Positions 10,193 to 24,429 of a stretch of 64,000 nt of DNA are shown here, in pieces. Position 1 is the stretch's first letter. Each line of letters begins with the position of its first letter. The notes under the pieces are model-generated. The model had not been told where the DNA came from. It did no database searches and saw only the letters and a list, made by a program, of their open reading frames with translations. Source of the stretch: Palaemon carinicauda. Taxonomy: Eukaryota; Arthropoda; Malacostraca; Decapoda; Palaemonidae. The stretch spans positions 83,687,391 to 83,751,390 of the forward strand of contig NC_090728.1 in the NCBI RefSeq assembly GCF_036898095.1, read 5' to 3'. The position numbers and the translations under genes are program-made.

Positions 10193-11200
10193 TCACACTG
10201 CCGCCGCCACCACATGAAACTTAATTTCTTGTAATTGCTTCGCGTAGTGCTTGAAGAAGACCCTCGAGGACTTCCATCCAGTATAAGCACGAAGACTTTC
10301 AAACGACATTGTTTGGAAGAAATTCAGAGACGAGGCAACTTTCCTCGGATCGTGACCTGCGGGTGTACTGTGTGGATCCGCTCTGCGAATGAAGTAGGTG
10401 ATTTTCGCCCTAATCTGTTTCAAGGATAACGTTGAACAAGAAGTCTCTCCCCTGAAAAGCTGACCTCCCTTAAAGTCTGAAGTTTTACGAAGATAGACCT
10501 TTAGGCATTCCACTGGGCAGACGGATGCTTCTTCCTTCAGAGGGCAGATTCTCCAGGGAACCCACTGTTTAGTGGGTAGCTCGTTCTTGGCGAGAAACGC
10601 CGGGTCCGGAAATAGGTTCAGTTCTCCATTGTCTGTGAACTGAATGTGGCCATCATCCCTCGAGAGGGCCACTATTTCTCTAACTCTGGCTCCCGAGGCT
10701 AGTCCAAACAAGAATATCACCTTCTGAGTCAAGTCTTTCAGCGAGCAATCCTCATTATTCAGGGTTGATGCTAAATAAAGAACTTTGTCCAAAGACCATG
10801 AAATGGGCTTAGGAGGAGCTGCGGGCCGAAGTTTTGCGCAGGCTTTAGGGATCTTGTTAAAGATTTCGTTGGAAAAGTCTACCTGGAAGGCATAAAGTAT
10901 TGGTCTGGCCAGGGCGGATTTACATGTAGTAATCGTATTGGCTGCTAAACCTTGTTCATGAAGATGGATGAAGAAGGACAAACAGAAGTCCGTAGAAATC
11001 CCCTTAGGTTTCTTCGCCTTGACAAAGGCCACCCATTTTTTCCAGGAAGACTCATATTGTCTTCTTGTTGACTATGACTTGTACTCTTCTAGGAAGTTGA
11101 TACTGTCCCTAGAAATCCCAAACCGTTTCTTGACCGCTAAGGCGAGAAAATCATGAGATGAAGGTTCTGGGTTTTCACTGATGAAGCTGAGACAGTCAAT
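10193..11200 (-). pseudogene. DIRS-1 tyrosine recombinase, one in-frame stop
   Basis: Integrase in place of a DDE integrase: it would insert a circular DNA copy by site-specific recombination. Visible catalytic features are the first Arg in SGARVREI, a Lys region LAKNELPTKQW, the HxxR box in GHDPRKVASS and the GW...HY block with the nucleophile Tyr (YTGWKSSRVFFKHY). The C-terminus is short and ends at 10193. The frame runs unbroken from about 11200 except for TAG at 11074-11072, placed between FLEEYKS and STRRQYESSWKKW. DIRS-2 reads through at that spot, so this is most likely a nonsense mutation. The N-terminal part overlaps the end of the RT frame. Confidence 0.85.
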
Positions 11201-13112
11201 TTCTGCACTTGCTGGGTCAGAACTGGGTCTGGCAACGGGATCAGTTTCAGGCGTAGTTCCGTTACCAGGGGGAACCAAACGCTGTTGGGCCACTTGTAGG
11301 CCACTATTGCTGCCGTCCCCCGAAAGGATCTCAGCTTGTTGAGGACTTTCGGCAGAAGGTTGGTTGGAGGGAATAGGTAGATCTTGGACCATCTGTTCCA
11401 ATCTATGGACATTGCATCCATCGCTTCCGCTAGAGGATCCTCGTACGGGGCTCCATACCGGGGTAGCTTCTTGTTGTCGCTCGTTGCGAAGAGGTCTATC
11501 TGCAGTCCCGGGACTTTGCGTAAGATGAAGGAGAACGATCTTGCGTCTAGGGACCATTCGGACTCTATCGGGTTGACCCTGGATAGAGCGTCTGCCGTCA
11601 CATTGCGGAACCCTTGAAGGTGGACTGCTGACAAATGCCATCTCTTCTTCTCCGCTAGGCGGAGGATGGCTAGTATCACTTGATTTATGTGAGGCGATCT
11701 CGAGCCCTGTCGGTTTAGGCATCTCATTATGACTTCGCTGTCTAGAACCAGACGGATGTGGATTGAGCAGCGGAGTTTCAGTTTCTTTAGGGAAAGAAAA
11801 AATGCCATGGCTTCCAGGAAGTTTATGTGGAAGGTTTTGAAGAGGGGAGACCAGGTTCCTTGTACTTTCCGATGGTGAGAGTGACCTCCCCACCCTTCTT
11901 TTGAGGCATCCGTGTGAACGGTGACTGACGGTGGAGGTGGTTGTAAGGGAACCTTGTTCTTTAGGTTCTTGGCCTCCGACCATGGCTTGAGTAGGGATCG
12001 CAGACGATTTGGTGTCGGTCTTTTTATATCTCTTCGAGCGTTTAATGCGTATTTTCTCCAGACTCCTGATACATCTTTTAATTGTGCTCTCAATACTGGA
12101 TCTGTCACTGAGGCGAACTGGAGAGACCCCAACACTCTCTCCTGTTGCCTTCGTGATATCCTTGCGGACCGAAGAAGGCTTCTGACAGATCCCGCTATCT
12201 CTTTCCGTTTCTGTGATGGAATGGAAAGGCATTGCGACTGCAAGTTCCAGTGGACGCCCAGCCACTGAAACTTCTGAGCTGGAGACAGTCGGGATTTTTC
12301 CCGATTGATCTTGAATCCTAAGTGTTCCAGGAACTGGATCACTTCCATGGAGGCTTGCCTGCATTCTTCTTCGGATGCTGCCCACACCATCCAGTCGTCC
12401 AGGTAGGCTATCACCTGGATCCCTTTTAGGCGTAGTTGATGAATGACTGCATTCGCAAGCTTGGTGAATACCCTTGGAGCTATGTTTAGTCCAAAGGGCA
12501 TGGTTCTGAAGACGTACTGTCTTCTTTGTAGTTTGAATCCCAGGTAGGGGGAAACTTGACGGCTGATCAGAACGTGCCAGTACGCATCCGTCATGTCTAT
12601 GGAGACTGTGTATGCCCGTTTGGGCAACAGGGTCCTGATGTGTTGAAGCGTCAGCATTTTGAACTTGTAGTTCACTATGAACTTGTTGAGTGCTGACAAG
12701 TCCAGAATTACTCTGAGCTTTTCCGAGTCCTTCTTCGGAACACAAAATAGCCTTCCTTGGAATCTGACGGACTTCGCCTTCCGTATAACTCTTTTGTTCA
12801 AGAGTTCCTGAACATATTCTTCCAATATGGGGGTGAGTGTTGGAAGAATTGAGGGAAGGTTGGTAGAGTTGAGCTCCAACTCCACCCTAGTCCGTTCTTG
12901 ATTAGGCTGTGGGCCCAGGGATCGAAGGTCCAATGATCCCGGAAGTAGAAGAGTCTCCCTCTTACCTGTAGCATCTCTCTTTGAGTGCTGGGAGGAGGAT
13001 TTACCTCCTTGGCCACGTCCACCCCTGTTGCCCCTACCTCTGGAGGGGCGTCTGGAGGAGCCTCAAAAGGATCCTCAAGACTTCGGCCGAAAGTTCGTAG
13101 ACTGCCTTTCAA
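11137..13112 (-). pseudogene. DIRS-1 reverse transcriptase / RNase H / methylase-like polyprotein, one frameshift
   Basis: The main open frame is 12933-11137 (598 codons). RT blocks: FQGRLFCVPKKDS, RVILDLS, SIDMTDAYWHV, MPFGLNIAPRVF and the catalytic YLDDW near residue 177. RNase H: VHTDASKEGWGG, NFLEAMAFF, LVLDSEVIMRCL and NVTADALSR. A methylase-like stretch, DLFATSDNKKLPRY to YLFPPTNLLPKVL, is the DAM-type domain known from DIRS1-group elements. The natural N-terminus (GRLFYFRDHWTFDPW, NGLGWSW) is in another frame, 13112-12860, overlapping the end of gag. So one indel near 12870 separates it from the rest. The product would convert element RNA to circular DNA. Confidence 0.88.
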
Positions 13113-14925
13113 ACACTGGGGTGAACACCGGTGACTGGGTCGCCAGGGTTTGGGGCACCAGTTGAAAGGTGATGGGTGGTTGTGCCACCGTCTGGGGCAC
13201 TGTAGCCACGGGAAGCTGCTGTTGCTGCTTAGGCCGAGAGGGCACTCTAGGTCGTTTTGATTTATTTTTCGGCTGGGGACCCTCGTCAGCTGAAGATTTC
13301 CTCTTGGTGGACAAGCCCCACTTGGAAAGGAGGTTCCTGTTTTCAGTGGCGGCTTTGTCTACGACCTCTTTGACCACTTCACTTGGGAAGAGGTCTTTTC
13401 CCCAGATGTTGGAAGCTATCAGCTTCCTGGGTTCGTGCCTCACCGCAGCCGAGGCGAACACGAACTCTCTACAAGCCCTTCTGGCTTTAATAAAGTTGTA
13501 CAGGTCTTTAGTCACTGTCGCCAGATGGGCTTCGGCGAAGACCATGTACATGTCTGGTTTATCTGGGATGCTTGCCATTGTCTCCAGGCCAGTCTGTAGA
13601 GGCAAGGAAGCAGCTAAGCGTTCTTTTGTCTCCTGCTCTCTACGCAGGAGAAAGTCCGACAGCTTGAGGAGGTCTTCGCCAAACTGTCGTCCGGCAATAT
13701 CTGCCTCCAGCTTCCCGACTGTGAAGGTGTTGTGAACATCCTTCCAGTCCGCATCATCTGATGGAAAGGCTAGGGAGAAGGGTCTACACTCTTCGAGTGT
13801 AGGGAACGGTTTCCCTGCCTCGATTGCCTTTAAGGCTGCCTTGAGCCCTTTATCCCTAAAGGGGAAGGCACGTTGAGGATCAGCAATGAAGGAAGGGTGC
13901 TTCTTGCTGAGAGCCGGCACCTTAGAGCTAGTGAAGGCCCTCTCCTTTAAGGTGGTGGTCAATAAGGCTTGAGCCTTAGAGAGTTCAAGGACAGTCTTTT
14001 CGTTGGGCTCTGTCTCCTCTTTGGACGCTGGTTCCGTCCTGAGACGGACATAGCAGTCCGGGTAGGCCCCTTTGCTGAGCCAGAATTCAATATCCTCTAC
14101 TGGGACAGTACCCAGTTTATCTGAGAGGAAGATCTTCCCGCCCGACATGGGCATGTGCTCTGCGTATCTCCAAGGGTTAACGTCAGAGAAGGCAGGAAGA
14201 TCCTTAACGTTCATCTTCTTCGGAGCTAAACGTGCCGCAACCAATTGATGGATTTCGGTCCGAAAAGAGGCCTCCTTCTTGGTCGATTTCTGTTGCATGT
14301 CTTGCACCATGGACAGCAACGAGTGCAAAGTACTCGTAATCGAATCCAGTTGGGGCGCAGCGGACGAAGTAGAAGGCACTGGCTCATTTCCTATGGCCGA
14401 TGACACCGAAATCGTATCGGCTTTCTCCGGTAGTGGTTCGGGTGGAACATCATCCGCCTGATCCAGTTCCTCCACTAGGAGATTGTTCTCCGTCTCCTCT
14501 GAGACAACTGACATGTTGTCCTCAAGTTATATGTTCTCCAAGGCATCCAAAACGTCAGATTCTACCGGAATCTGAACAAAGGGAATCTCAGGTTGAGCCT
14601 GGGGAATGACCGCATCCGAAGATGCCCTAGGGAAGAGACATGCCCTCATCCTCTCATTAGGAAGGTATGGGCCGGAGGTATTCTTCTGAAAACCTCTAAC
14701 CCATTTATGCAGCTTCTCCCTTGCTGCGTCCCTTGACTCAGTCGACTTTAGGTCATCAAAAGCCTCGGTTACCAGGTTAGTACAAACAGTACATTCCTGC
14801 GGGTCCCAATATTTGAGAGCCCCCTTGGTGACAGCGCAGCAAGCATGGGCCCTGCACATGTCGTGGCCGCAGAAGTTCTTACTGCGGACCCGGCAAAAAC
14901 TATTCCCGCACTTGGGATGCTCCTC
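13075..14925 (-). pseudogene. DIRS-1 gag-like protein, split by one stop codon
   Basis: Two stretches in the same frame are parted only by TAA at 14529-14527: an N-terminal Cys/His-rich part (14925-14530) and a 479-codon part (14514-13075, Met start at 14514). The N-terminal part has many Cys and His residues (HPKCGNSFC, NFCGHDMC, CTVC), suggesting zinc binding. The second part matches the DIRS-2 gag over 'RACREFV...VRHEPRKLI...WGKDLFPSEVV', then ends in a Lys-rich and a Gln/Pro-rich tail. On the minus strand, TTTCCTTTCTTTACAG just before 14925 looks like a splice acceptor, so the true start may lie in an upstream exon. I could not place that exon in phase. Confidence 0.75.
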
Positions 14926-15329
14926 CTGTAAAGAAAGGAAAAGTCGTTTAGTATTCGATGAAATTCTCAAATTTCAACATACATAATATATTATATTAGC
15001 TTGGATAGGGTAAGCTATAGTAGGAAAGACGCCTACATGTGTTTCCTGTCCAGCCAATTGCTATGACCTCCTCCAATATTGAAAACAGAATTCTTAAGAA
15101 TCTTTAGGGGAAGATGATATCCTATGATATTAGTGTATCTTAACACAATCTTCCAGTTTCAATAATGGGGATTAAGGACAATAATGGAACATATCCATTA
15201 AAGGAAGAGAGAACCACTCTCTTATATGTGATGGTCTCACAATAGGCTGCCCATGAAGTACCTTGTAGGTTGGAAAAAACTTGGGCTACAGCACTGACTG
15301 TTTGGCAACAAGTTGTCAGACTTGTCAGG

Positions 15330-15600
15330 CTTGCCGGCACCTGCCGGGCCTGCCTGCCCATGTGCCGGCTATACTGGGCTATTGAAGGCAAGTATTGTCT
15401 TCATAACATTGCGTGATAGGACGCCGGCAACGGCTCTGCCGGCTGCCGGCGGTTCTGCCAGCGGCGGGGGCGGTACTGCCGGCCGGCAGTAGTATCTGCC
15501 GGCTGCCGTCGCGGCGGTTCTGCTGGCCGGCAATGGCTCTGCCGGCTGTCGGCGGTGTCATGGATCTGCCGGCCGGCAGCCGAGGATCCTTCCATCAAGG
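15330..15600. repeat. CCGGC-rich degenerate minisatellite
   Basis: About 25 repeats of a 6-8 bp unit around TGCCGGC (CTGCCGGCTGCCG, GGCCGGCAG and so on), strongly GC-rich in an AT-rich region. A short outlier of the same unit lies just after the nested SINE at 16535-16565, which suggests the array was longer or that the SINE landed near its edge. Confidence 0.8.
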
Positions 15601-15859
15601 GGAACCAAGGCAGTCGGCGGCAGAGGACCAGTATTGGTACTCAGCGACCGGCAGTCGGTACCCGAATGTCCAATATCTTTGGCCCAGTATGAATAGTACA
15701 AGAGAAAGAAAGGATGGAGGATGGCAAGGGTTCAGCCTTGCCGGCCTGCATCCAGAATGAGGGTTCAAGTGGAAGGGGGAATTAAATTCGGGCTTCCACC
15801 CAACCATATCCCAGTCATGAGGGATAATGGAAGGGAGGACCAATGAACACTCTATGAGG

Positions 15860-16523
15860 TAGTAGGTTGGCCAAGGCACCAGCCGCCCGTTGAAATACTA
15901 CCACCAGAGAGTTATGGGGTCCTTTGACTGGCCAGACAGTACTACGTTGGATCCTTCTCTTTGGTTACGGTTCTTTCTCTTTGCCTACACATACGCCGAA
16001 TAGTCTGGCCTATTCTTAACAGATTCTCCTCTGTCCTCACACACCTGACAACACTGAGGTTACTAAACAATTCTTCTTCGCTCAAGGGGTTAACTACTGC
16101 ACTGTATTTGTTCTGTGGCTACTTTCCTCTTAGTAAGGGTAGAAGAGACTCTTTAGCTATGGTAAGCAGCTCTTCTAGGAGAAGGACACTCCAAAATCAA
16201 ACCATTGTTCTCTAGTCTTGGGTAGTGCCATAGCCTCTGTACCATGGTCTTCCACTGTCTTGGGTTAGAGTTCTCTTGCTTGAAGGTACAATCAGGCACA
16301 CTATTCTATTTAATTTCTCTCCCTCTTGTTTTGTTAAAGTTTTCATAGTTTATTTAGGAAATATTTATTTTAATGTTACTCTTCTTAAAATATTTTATTT
16401 TTCCTTCTTTCCTTTCCTTACTGGGCTATTTTCCCTGTTGGGGCCCCTGGGCTTATAGCATTTTGCTTTTCCAGCTAGGGTTGTAGCTTAGCAAATAATA
16501 ATAATAATAATAATAATAAAGAA
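15860..16523 (+). repeat. SINE with LINE-type 3' tail, nested in DIRS-1
   Basis: The head (GGTTGGCCAAGGCACCAGCC...) matches 39705-39900. The tail from about 16290 (TTAATGTTACTCTTCTTAAA... GGCTTATAGCAT...) matches the 3' end of the LINE at 4159-6702 and ends in (AATAAT)n. A 7-bp direct repeat TATGAGG (15853-15859 and 16524-16530) is a plausible target duplication. The shared tail suggests it is mobilised by that LINE. Confidence 0.75.
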
Positions 16524-17849
16524 TATGAGGACACCCGCCGGCAGCCGGCCTAGCCGGCGGCCGATAGGGAGCCTCAGGCCAGTCCTACAAGAACCCTAGG
16601 GTCAATGTAGAACGACGGCCAGGAGGGTGTTGGATCATTCAACACGAAAGGGATAGCGGGGAGGGGTAGGTATCCTATAGTTAAGGTAATGTCCGAAGGC
16701 AGTACCCAACTTAGAGGATTCTGTTCTCGTAAAGTAACCTCAGATAGGGGAAATCATTTCCCCAGGTTGGGTTAGTCAAGGGAGAGGGTGTCTGTAGGAC
16801 CCCAACTCCCAGGAGAGCAGAATCTCGTACCAGAGACCGTAGGCAATGAAGAAATCCTTTCTTCGGTCTAGGGACTACTGGCACAGGACTGTCTGCTAGG
16901 CCAGGGAAGGGAGAATTGTCATACAAAACTCCCAAGTATGGCCTAGGGAGGTCTAGCCTCCTGAAAAAGCAGCTTAACCTGACCTGGGAAGTCATTTCAC
17001 CAAGACAGGGAGATGCCTAACACAGACTAATACTCTGATGTCCCGTCCTAAACTCAAAACCGACTCAGTGGTTAGGAGAAAGAAAACGGAACGTCTTAGT
17101 AAAACTTTGTCAGAACTCTGTTCACAGCAAAGAAAACTGAGAATAGCCTAGGCTAATCAGAGGGAAGGGGATTGCTCTTAAATCTCCTAGGGGATTGGTA
17201 TCTACTTAAAATGTATAGGAGGGGTCAGTCTCCCCTTAAAAGGCAATACAAGAGCAATGGGGACATGTATGAAAGTATACTAAAGCCCCTAGGCTAGTAG
17301 CCTAGGAGCATTGAGAATCGATCACCGAAACTCTCTGTATACTATCTTGGAAGAGGAAAGCATAATTAAGTAATATCAAACAAGTGTAAAGAATTTTGCC
17401 CGTGCTTCAATACAACTTTACCAGGAAGGTTATATCATGCATGAAGTGTGAGGGTACCTAGGCTAGGAAGCCTAGCACTCGTGAGGCTCGTTCAGAATAG
17501 CCAGATTCACGACAACAAAGACAATATAAGAATCCCTAGCTAAAAATCTAAATAGCTAAAGTTATTAAAGCGTATAAATGCCGGGAAAAGGTCGTTCTGG
17601 CTAAGGAAAAGGTCGTTCTGGCTAACTAAATGAACAGAAGAACGACCGCGTCACTGACGCCATCCGGCTGGCAGCAGCTCTTGTTACGTTAATTACGATC
17701 TCAATCGAAAAGCAAAACTGGCAAGAGCTTACATTTACACAAGATAAAGATATTACTTAACTTTCCAGAAGCTGATGAGGCTGGGGAAGACATCATAGCG
17801 TCCAAAATATCCAAAATAGCACTAGAGGACAGGGAAAATCACCGGTCAA

Positions 17850-18212
17850 GCGAAGCTACGATAGAAAGAATGACGGTGGTGCCTCGGGTGGCAGACAGGC
17901 GCACTATTTGCGGTACAGTAGTGACTCGTCGAGAGCGATGTCTCTGGAACGACTCACCCTATTCTTGCCTCTCTTTCCCCTCGTAGTAAAAGCTCTGTTG
18001 GGGGTGTAGATAGCCATGAGACGTGTCAAGAATACGTCCTCTGATATTACGCGATATCCCTTAGTAAAATTTTAAGGGATATTCGCTCCAGGAGTTAAAA
18101 TTCTGGATACCTTTGGTAAATTCTCTAGGATATATCACTGTAGTCAAATATACCTAGGAAGCTACCTTTGAAGGAACTTCCATCACGACGACAGGGCCTG
18201 AGCCCAAAAAAC
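17850..18212. repeat. DIRS-1 right inverted terminal repeat and end
   Basis: Reverse complement of 8773-9120, running from 'GAAAGAATGACGGTG' to 'GGAACTTCCATCACGACGAC', then a unique end GGCCTGAGCCCAAAAAAC. The last trinucleotide AAC equals that at the left end. Confidence 0.9.
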
Positions 18213-18495
18213 TCCCTTATTATTAAGGCATGGTTCCAAAGGATATTTCATATTTATTAAAAGAAACACTTATTATTTGATCTATCATTTTCCAATTAGT
18301 ATACTAATTACAATAGTTTTATTTTAAATGCTTTTCTTATATTTTGTTTACTCGCACTGTGAGTTGAATCTCATAACATTAACTGGAGTTTCATTCATTT
18401 TGACGATGCACGATATTTTCTAGTTTTTAGAGCTGTGGTGCTTGATTATAAAGCCTCAATAGAGACTGCAAAAAAATGATAATTTCATTTATTAC

Positions 18496-18573
<78 letters not shown>

Positions 18574-19457
18574 TTCCATTTTTACGCCTGCTTCTGTAAC
18601 CTAACTATTGCGAAGGAGGGTTGACTCTGGTTCATCATTAACTTGGCTGATAAGCGAGTATTGATGCGTCATATATCATTATCATCTCCATAAGAAACAA
18701 CTACTTTCTCTTATAATTCCCCCTGAACTAAAAAGTTACCATCCTAGGCCATTATAAGTAAGGAACAGTGCTTCTCTATCAATACTAACTTGGAACATAA
18801 ATTTTGAGAGAAACCGTGAGATATCGTACTCAACACAATGGTTATTCAAAGTCCAGTGCTTTCCTTGTGCAGAAATGCTGACCAGTGTAGTAGGCAGTAA
18901 ATTAAAATGCAATACTGTATACACTTATCAAAATCTGGAAAGGTAGGTACACATCTTGACAAAGCACTTTGATAAAACTAAAGAATGCGAAATTTGTTGG
19001 GTGGTAATTATCATTAACTGCTAGAATGCCTAATTACTTGGAGCAAGTATCTTTTTAAAAGAAAGAAAATGGGAAAATTTTGTGGTAAACGTCCATAAAC
19101 TGGGCATCTTGAGAAGTAAATCTGAACATCAGTGGACGGGGTTCATAAAAATGATTGAAAATTATTCTGTTTTTCTTTGCTGGGATATATACTGTATACT
19201 ATGCTTTCCTAATTAATTTTTTTCAATACATGTACTTTCCTCTTTATGATTCAGAGACCACTCCTCCCAGCATTACTTAATTAACTATTGCTTCCTCCTG
19301 AATAGATGAAATAAATAGAAGAAATAAAAAGATTATAAAAATAACTTGCCTGACTGATGTTATTTAAAAAAAAAAATATGTTTTATTATTTATTTATTAC
19401 AGGAAATGGAATTAATTTCTTTTTTCCTAAAGAATTAACATTGATTTGTACCCATAG
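18213..19457 (+). other. intron sequence with (GA)n array
   Basis: AT-rich intronic DNA with no supported gene. A pure (GA)n tract lies at 18497-18570. A polypyrimidine run and CCCATAG acceptor end the intron at 19457. Confidence 0.7.
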
Positions 19458-19636
19458 GGATGAGCTTGTTTTCGCCGAAAATAATTGATGTCAGTCATGA
19501 TGGGGAGGAAGAAGATGAAAAGCTATTGTCATCAGAAGCATTAGCAACTCCAGAGAATCTTTCGCACCATTATATTCTAGTTCCAGCCAAATTAAAACTT
19601 GTTACATTAGCAGCTTTTGTTTTATCTAAATGTATG
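19458..19636 (+). CDS. DDX31: DDX31/Dbp7-type RNA helicase, internal exon 1 of 3
   Basis: A CCCATAG acceptor precedes GG|ATG and the exon ends at ATG|GTGAGT. Two bases complete a codon from an upstream exon, then 59 codons follow, ending in phase 0. The peptide has an acidic patch (DGEEEDEK), then ENLSHHYILVPAKLKLVTLAAFVLSKC. This matches the DDX31/Dbp7 segment between helicase domain 1 and motif IV, where the pattern 'H..VVPSKLRLVCLAAFIL' is conserved. That pattern comes from my knowledge of the family. The protein is a nucleolar ATP-dependent RNA helicase needed for large-subunit ribosome assembly. The ATG at 19460 is probably internal. The exon continues in phase at 36301. Confidence 0.85.
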
Positions 19637-20544
19637 GTGAGTATTTCTTTCTAATTTACAGAATTAGTTATCATGATAAGGTTTTTTTAACCTTTTGCTT
19701 TTGTTATCTCAAGTAATTTCCAAGTATCAACAGTCCCTTACTTATGACTTGGTGGAATTCCCAAGAACTGCTATCAAGTTAGAAGGAATATAACCTGGGA
19801 TTTGCATTGCTTTGTCTTAAAGTATTGAATTCGTATTTTTATTTATTAAGTAAAGAATTTTGAGATATTTGAATAAAACTAATATATGAAGACACATGAC
19901 TAAAAGTAAATAGATATTTAGAGAGGCTATCATTGGCAGTTACATGTTCTTTGGATGATTTCCCCTCAGGTTATTATTTGTTCTTCCACAAATACAAATG
20001 TTTCATCTTTTACATAGATAACTACAGCATGAGCTGGAATAGCTGTTGAATCCTCATCAAGGTACTAAGTTAACGAAAGGTGGTATGAGGCGTGATAGTC
20101 CCAGACATGTACAACTTTATATTTGAGCTGTATAGCAAACATATGTACTTCTGCTACCCTTACATTTGCAGTTGCTGTTCCTCTCTGGTTTGTTTTTGTG
20201 TTTGAGCACTTATTGTCATAAAACAAAAGAGATTGTGACATGTGGAAGAGCCTAGGAAAAGGCAAGACATAGCTAGTATATGTCATAAGCAGCTGTAGAT
20301 CCCTATGTACTTTGTATCTTTGTAGAAGGCAGGACTGTACGCAGTATTGAAAGTAAAGCCACTTTTGATTTTAGCCACTTAGCAAATAGATGTACTGCTG
20401 CTGCTTTTACATTTACTGTATGCTGGTTGTTTGGTCTTTATCTCCCCCCTTGGGTTTGTATGCTGGTTGTTGGTGTCTGGTTTGAGCACTTCTTGTCAAG
20501 AGAAAAAGAACTTTCTACATGCGAAGGTGCCTAGGAAAAGGCAT

Positions 20545-20890
20545 TACATGGTTGATTTAAGTCATGGGTGACAGTTGGTCCCCATGAATTTTGTACCTTT
20601 TGTAGGGGGCATCAGTCTTTGCAATATTTGCCCTGTGGTGAGTGTAGGCTTGGATTTTCTAAGCAGTTGAAAAAGCTTGGGAAGGAGAAGAAGAAACCTA
20701 AGGAGATCTGGCACCTTCTGAAGGAACATCCTGAAATTGATGCTAAAGAAGCTTTTTTTTCTCTCCTTCCTCACACCTTGCCAACCTGGACCCTCCGTTA
20801 CTTCTACGGTTACTCCTCATGCTCATTTTATGTGGAAAACTTAAACTCTGAGACTCGCTTGGCACCAAGAAATTATAGCTATCTTTAGGC
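20545..20890 (+). pseudogene. DIRS-type gag N-terminal relic
   Basis: A frame from about 20568 reads VGPHEFCTFCRGHQ, then CGECRLGF and a Lys/Glu-rich stretch. This is the same Cys layout as the DIRS-3 gag (DPHTVCSNCRGNSC..CEEC) and the relic at 38425. One Cys of the usual set is replaced. No RT or recombinase follows, so this is an isolated old fragment. Confidence 0.5.
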
Positions 20891-21235
20891 ATTTCAGGTT
20901 CAACCAGCATCAGTGCTGTAAGGGCTCTCTTAGCTGCAGCCAAGTCTACACCATTGTATGTGACCCTAGTGAGTGACTGTGCCCTCAATATTATGTATGA
21001 GACTAATTCTTCCCTAGTGATATTGATCCCCAATGTAGTAATTCCTGTTTGAAAAGCTCCCTTAGCATCTTCCCCTGTTGGAGTTGAGTCATAAATTGAT
21101 TACTGAGACCTTTACATCAGCATGCAGTCTGCAAGAAATGTTGATAAGTGTAAGGTGAGTTAGCTCATTGACCTTCTTTCTTCTATACCAATTCTTCTTC
21201 CTTTTTCATTTATGACTTCTTTGCTTAAGAAAAAA

Positions 21236-23934
<2,699 letters not shown>

Positions 23935-23935
23935 T

Positions 23936-23936
23936 G

Positions 23937-23972
<36 letters not shown>

Positions 23973-23983
23973 CTGTATATATG

Positions 23984-24044
<61 letters not shown>

Positions 24045-24045
24045 T
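23936..24045. repeat. (TA)n microsatellite after element C
   Basis: TA repeats with a (CA)5 interruption start directly at the right end of element C. Confidence 0.93.
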
Positions 24046-24104
24046 AAGACTCATCATAATTTTTATCATTGTCAATATCAACCATAATGGTGTTTAATTT
24101 CAAA

Positions 24105-24370
24105 TTCTACCTTTGGGAATGGATATCCTGTGGAAATTCATTTATAATAAATGTTTCTGGCTAGGCAAAGATTCGAACTTGTGCCCCGAGTCAAAACCAT
24201 GCCTGCGGGGACAACTCTACCAATCGAGCTATCTAGAGAGATATAAGTTCATTTCAAGTCCACTATACACTGTCATGTCGAATTCAGGATTGTGTTGTTA
24301 GACTTGCAATCAACCCATCTCCACCATGAGGGCTGATTAGTGAGTTTGCAACACGTGGCTATTTATGATG
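24105..24370 (-). repeat. tRNA-derived SINE
   Basis: On the minus strand an A-box TAGCTCGATTGGTAGAG (24231-24215) and a B-box GTTCGAATC (24178-24170) are well preserved and correctly spaced. The tail module 24265-24350 (AATTCAGG...CAACCCATCTCCACCATGAG) resembles the module at 6955-7055. The acceptor-stem halves do not pair convincingly, so I do not call a tRNA gene. Confidence 0.65.
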
Positions 24371-24429
24371 AATATATATCACTAGCAGTTGTGATTTTTT
24401 ATTCTATCTATTTACCAAGGCACTTCTCC

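Larger units (their letters stand above)
15000..17849 (-). other. DIRS-1 leader / possible intron region
   Basis: Sequence between the gag frame and the right terminal repeat with no sustained reading frame. It contains the CCGGC minisatellite (15330-15600), the nested SINE (15860-16523) and purine-rich sequence with many CCTAGG motifs. It is unusually long for a DIRS 5' leader. It may be an intron of the gag transcript, or partly an older insertion. Confidence 0.5.
8729..18212 (-). mobile_element. DIRS-like tyrosine-recombinase retrotransposon DIRS-1, complete
   Basis: Minus-strand element of about 9.5 kb. It has inverted terminal repeats of about 345 bp (8773-9120 and 17850-18195), each with a short non-repeated extension at the outer end. 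An internal complementary region lies at 9175-9280. Genes run from right to left: gag (14925-13075), RT/RNase H/methylase (13112-11137) and tyrosine recombinase (about 11200-10193). This is the defining DIRS1-group structure. Both outer ends carry the trinucleotide AAC (8729-8731 and 18210-18212), and its complement GTT sits at the join inside the internal complementary region (9240-9242). No long target duplication is seen, as expected for recombinase-mediated insertion. A SINE is nested at 15860-16523. Confidence 0.92.

Noticed and set aside
11072..12745. 557-codon minus-strand frame overlapping the DIRS-1 RT
   Set aside because: Most of it is a shadow of the RT frame. Only its last about 45 codons belong to the recombinase.
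13169..13735. 188-codon plus-strand frame
   Set aside because: Antisense shadow of the DIRS-1 gag, with no conserved features.
19460..19636. ATG at 19460 as the start of a small protein
   Set aside because: It follows a splice acceptor and the peptide is internal to the DDX31 family alignment, so the Met is not a start.
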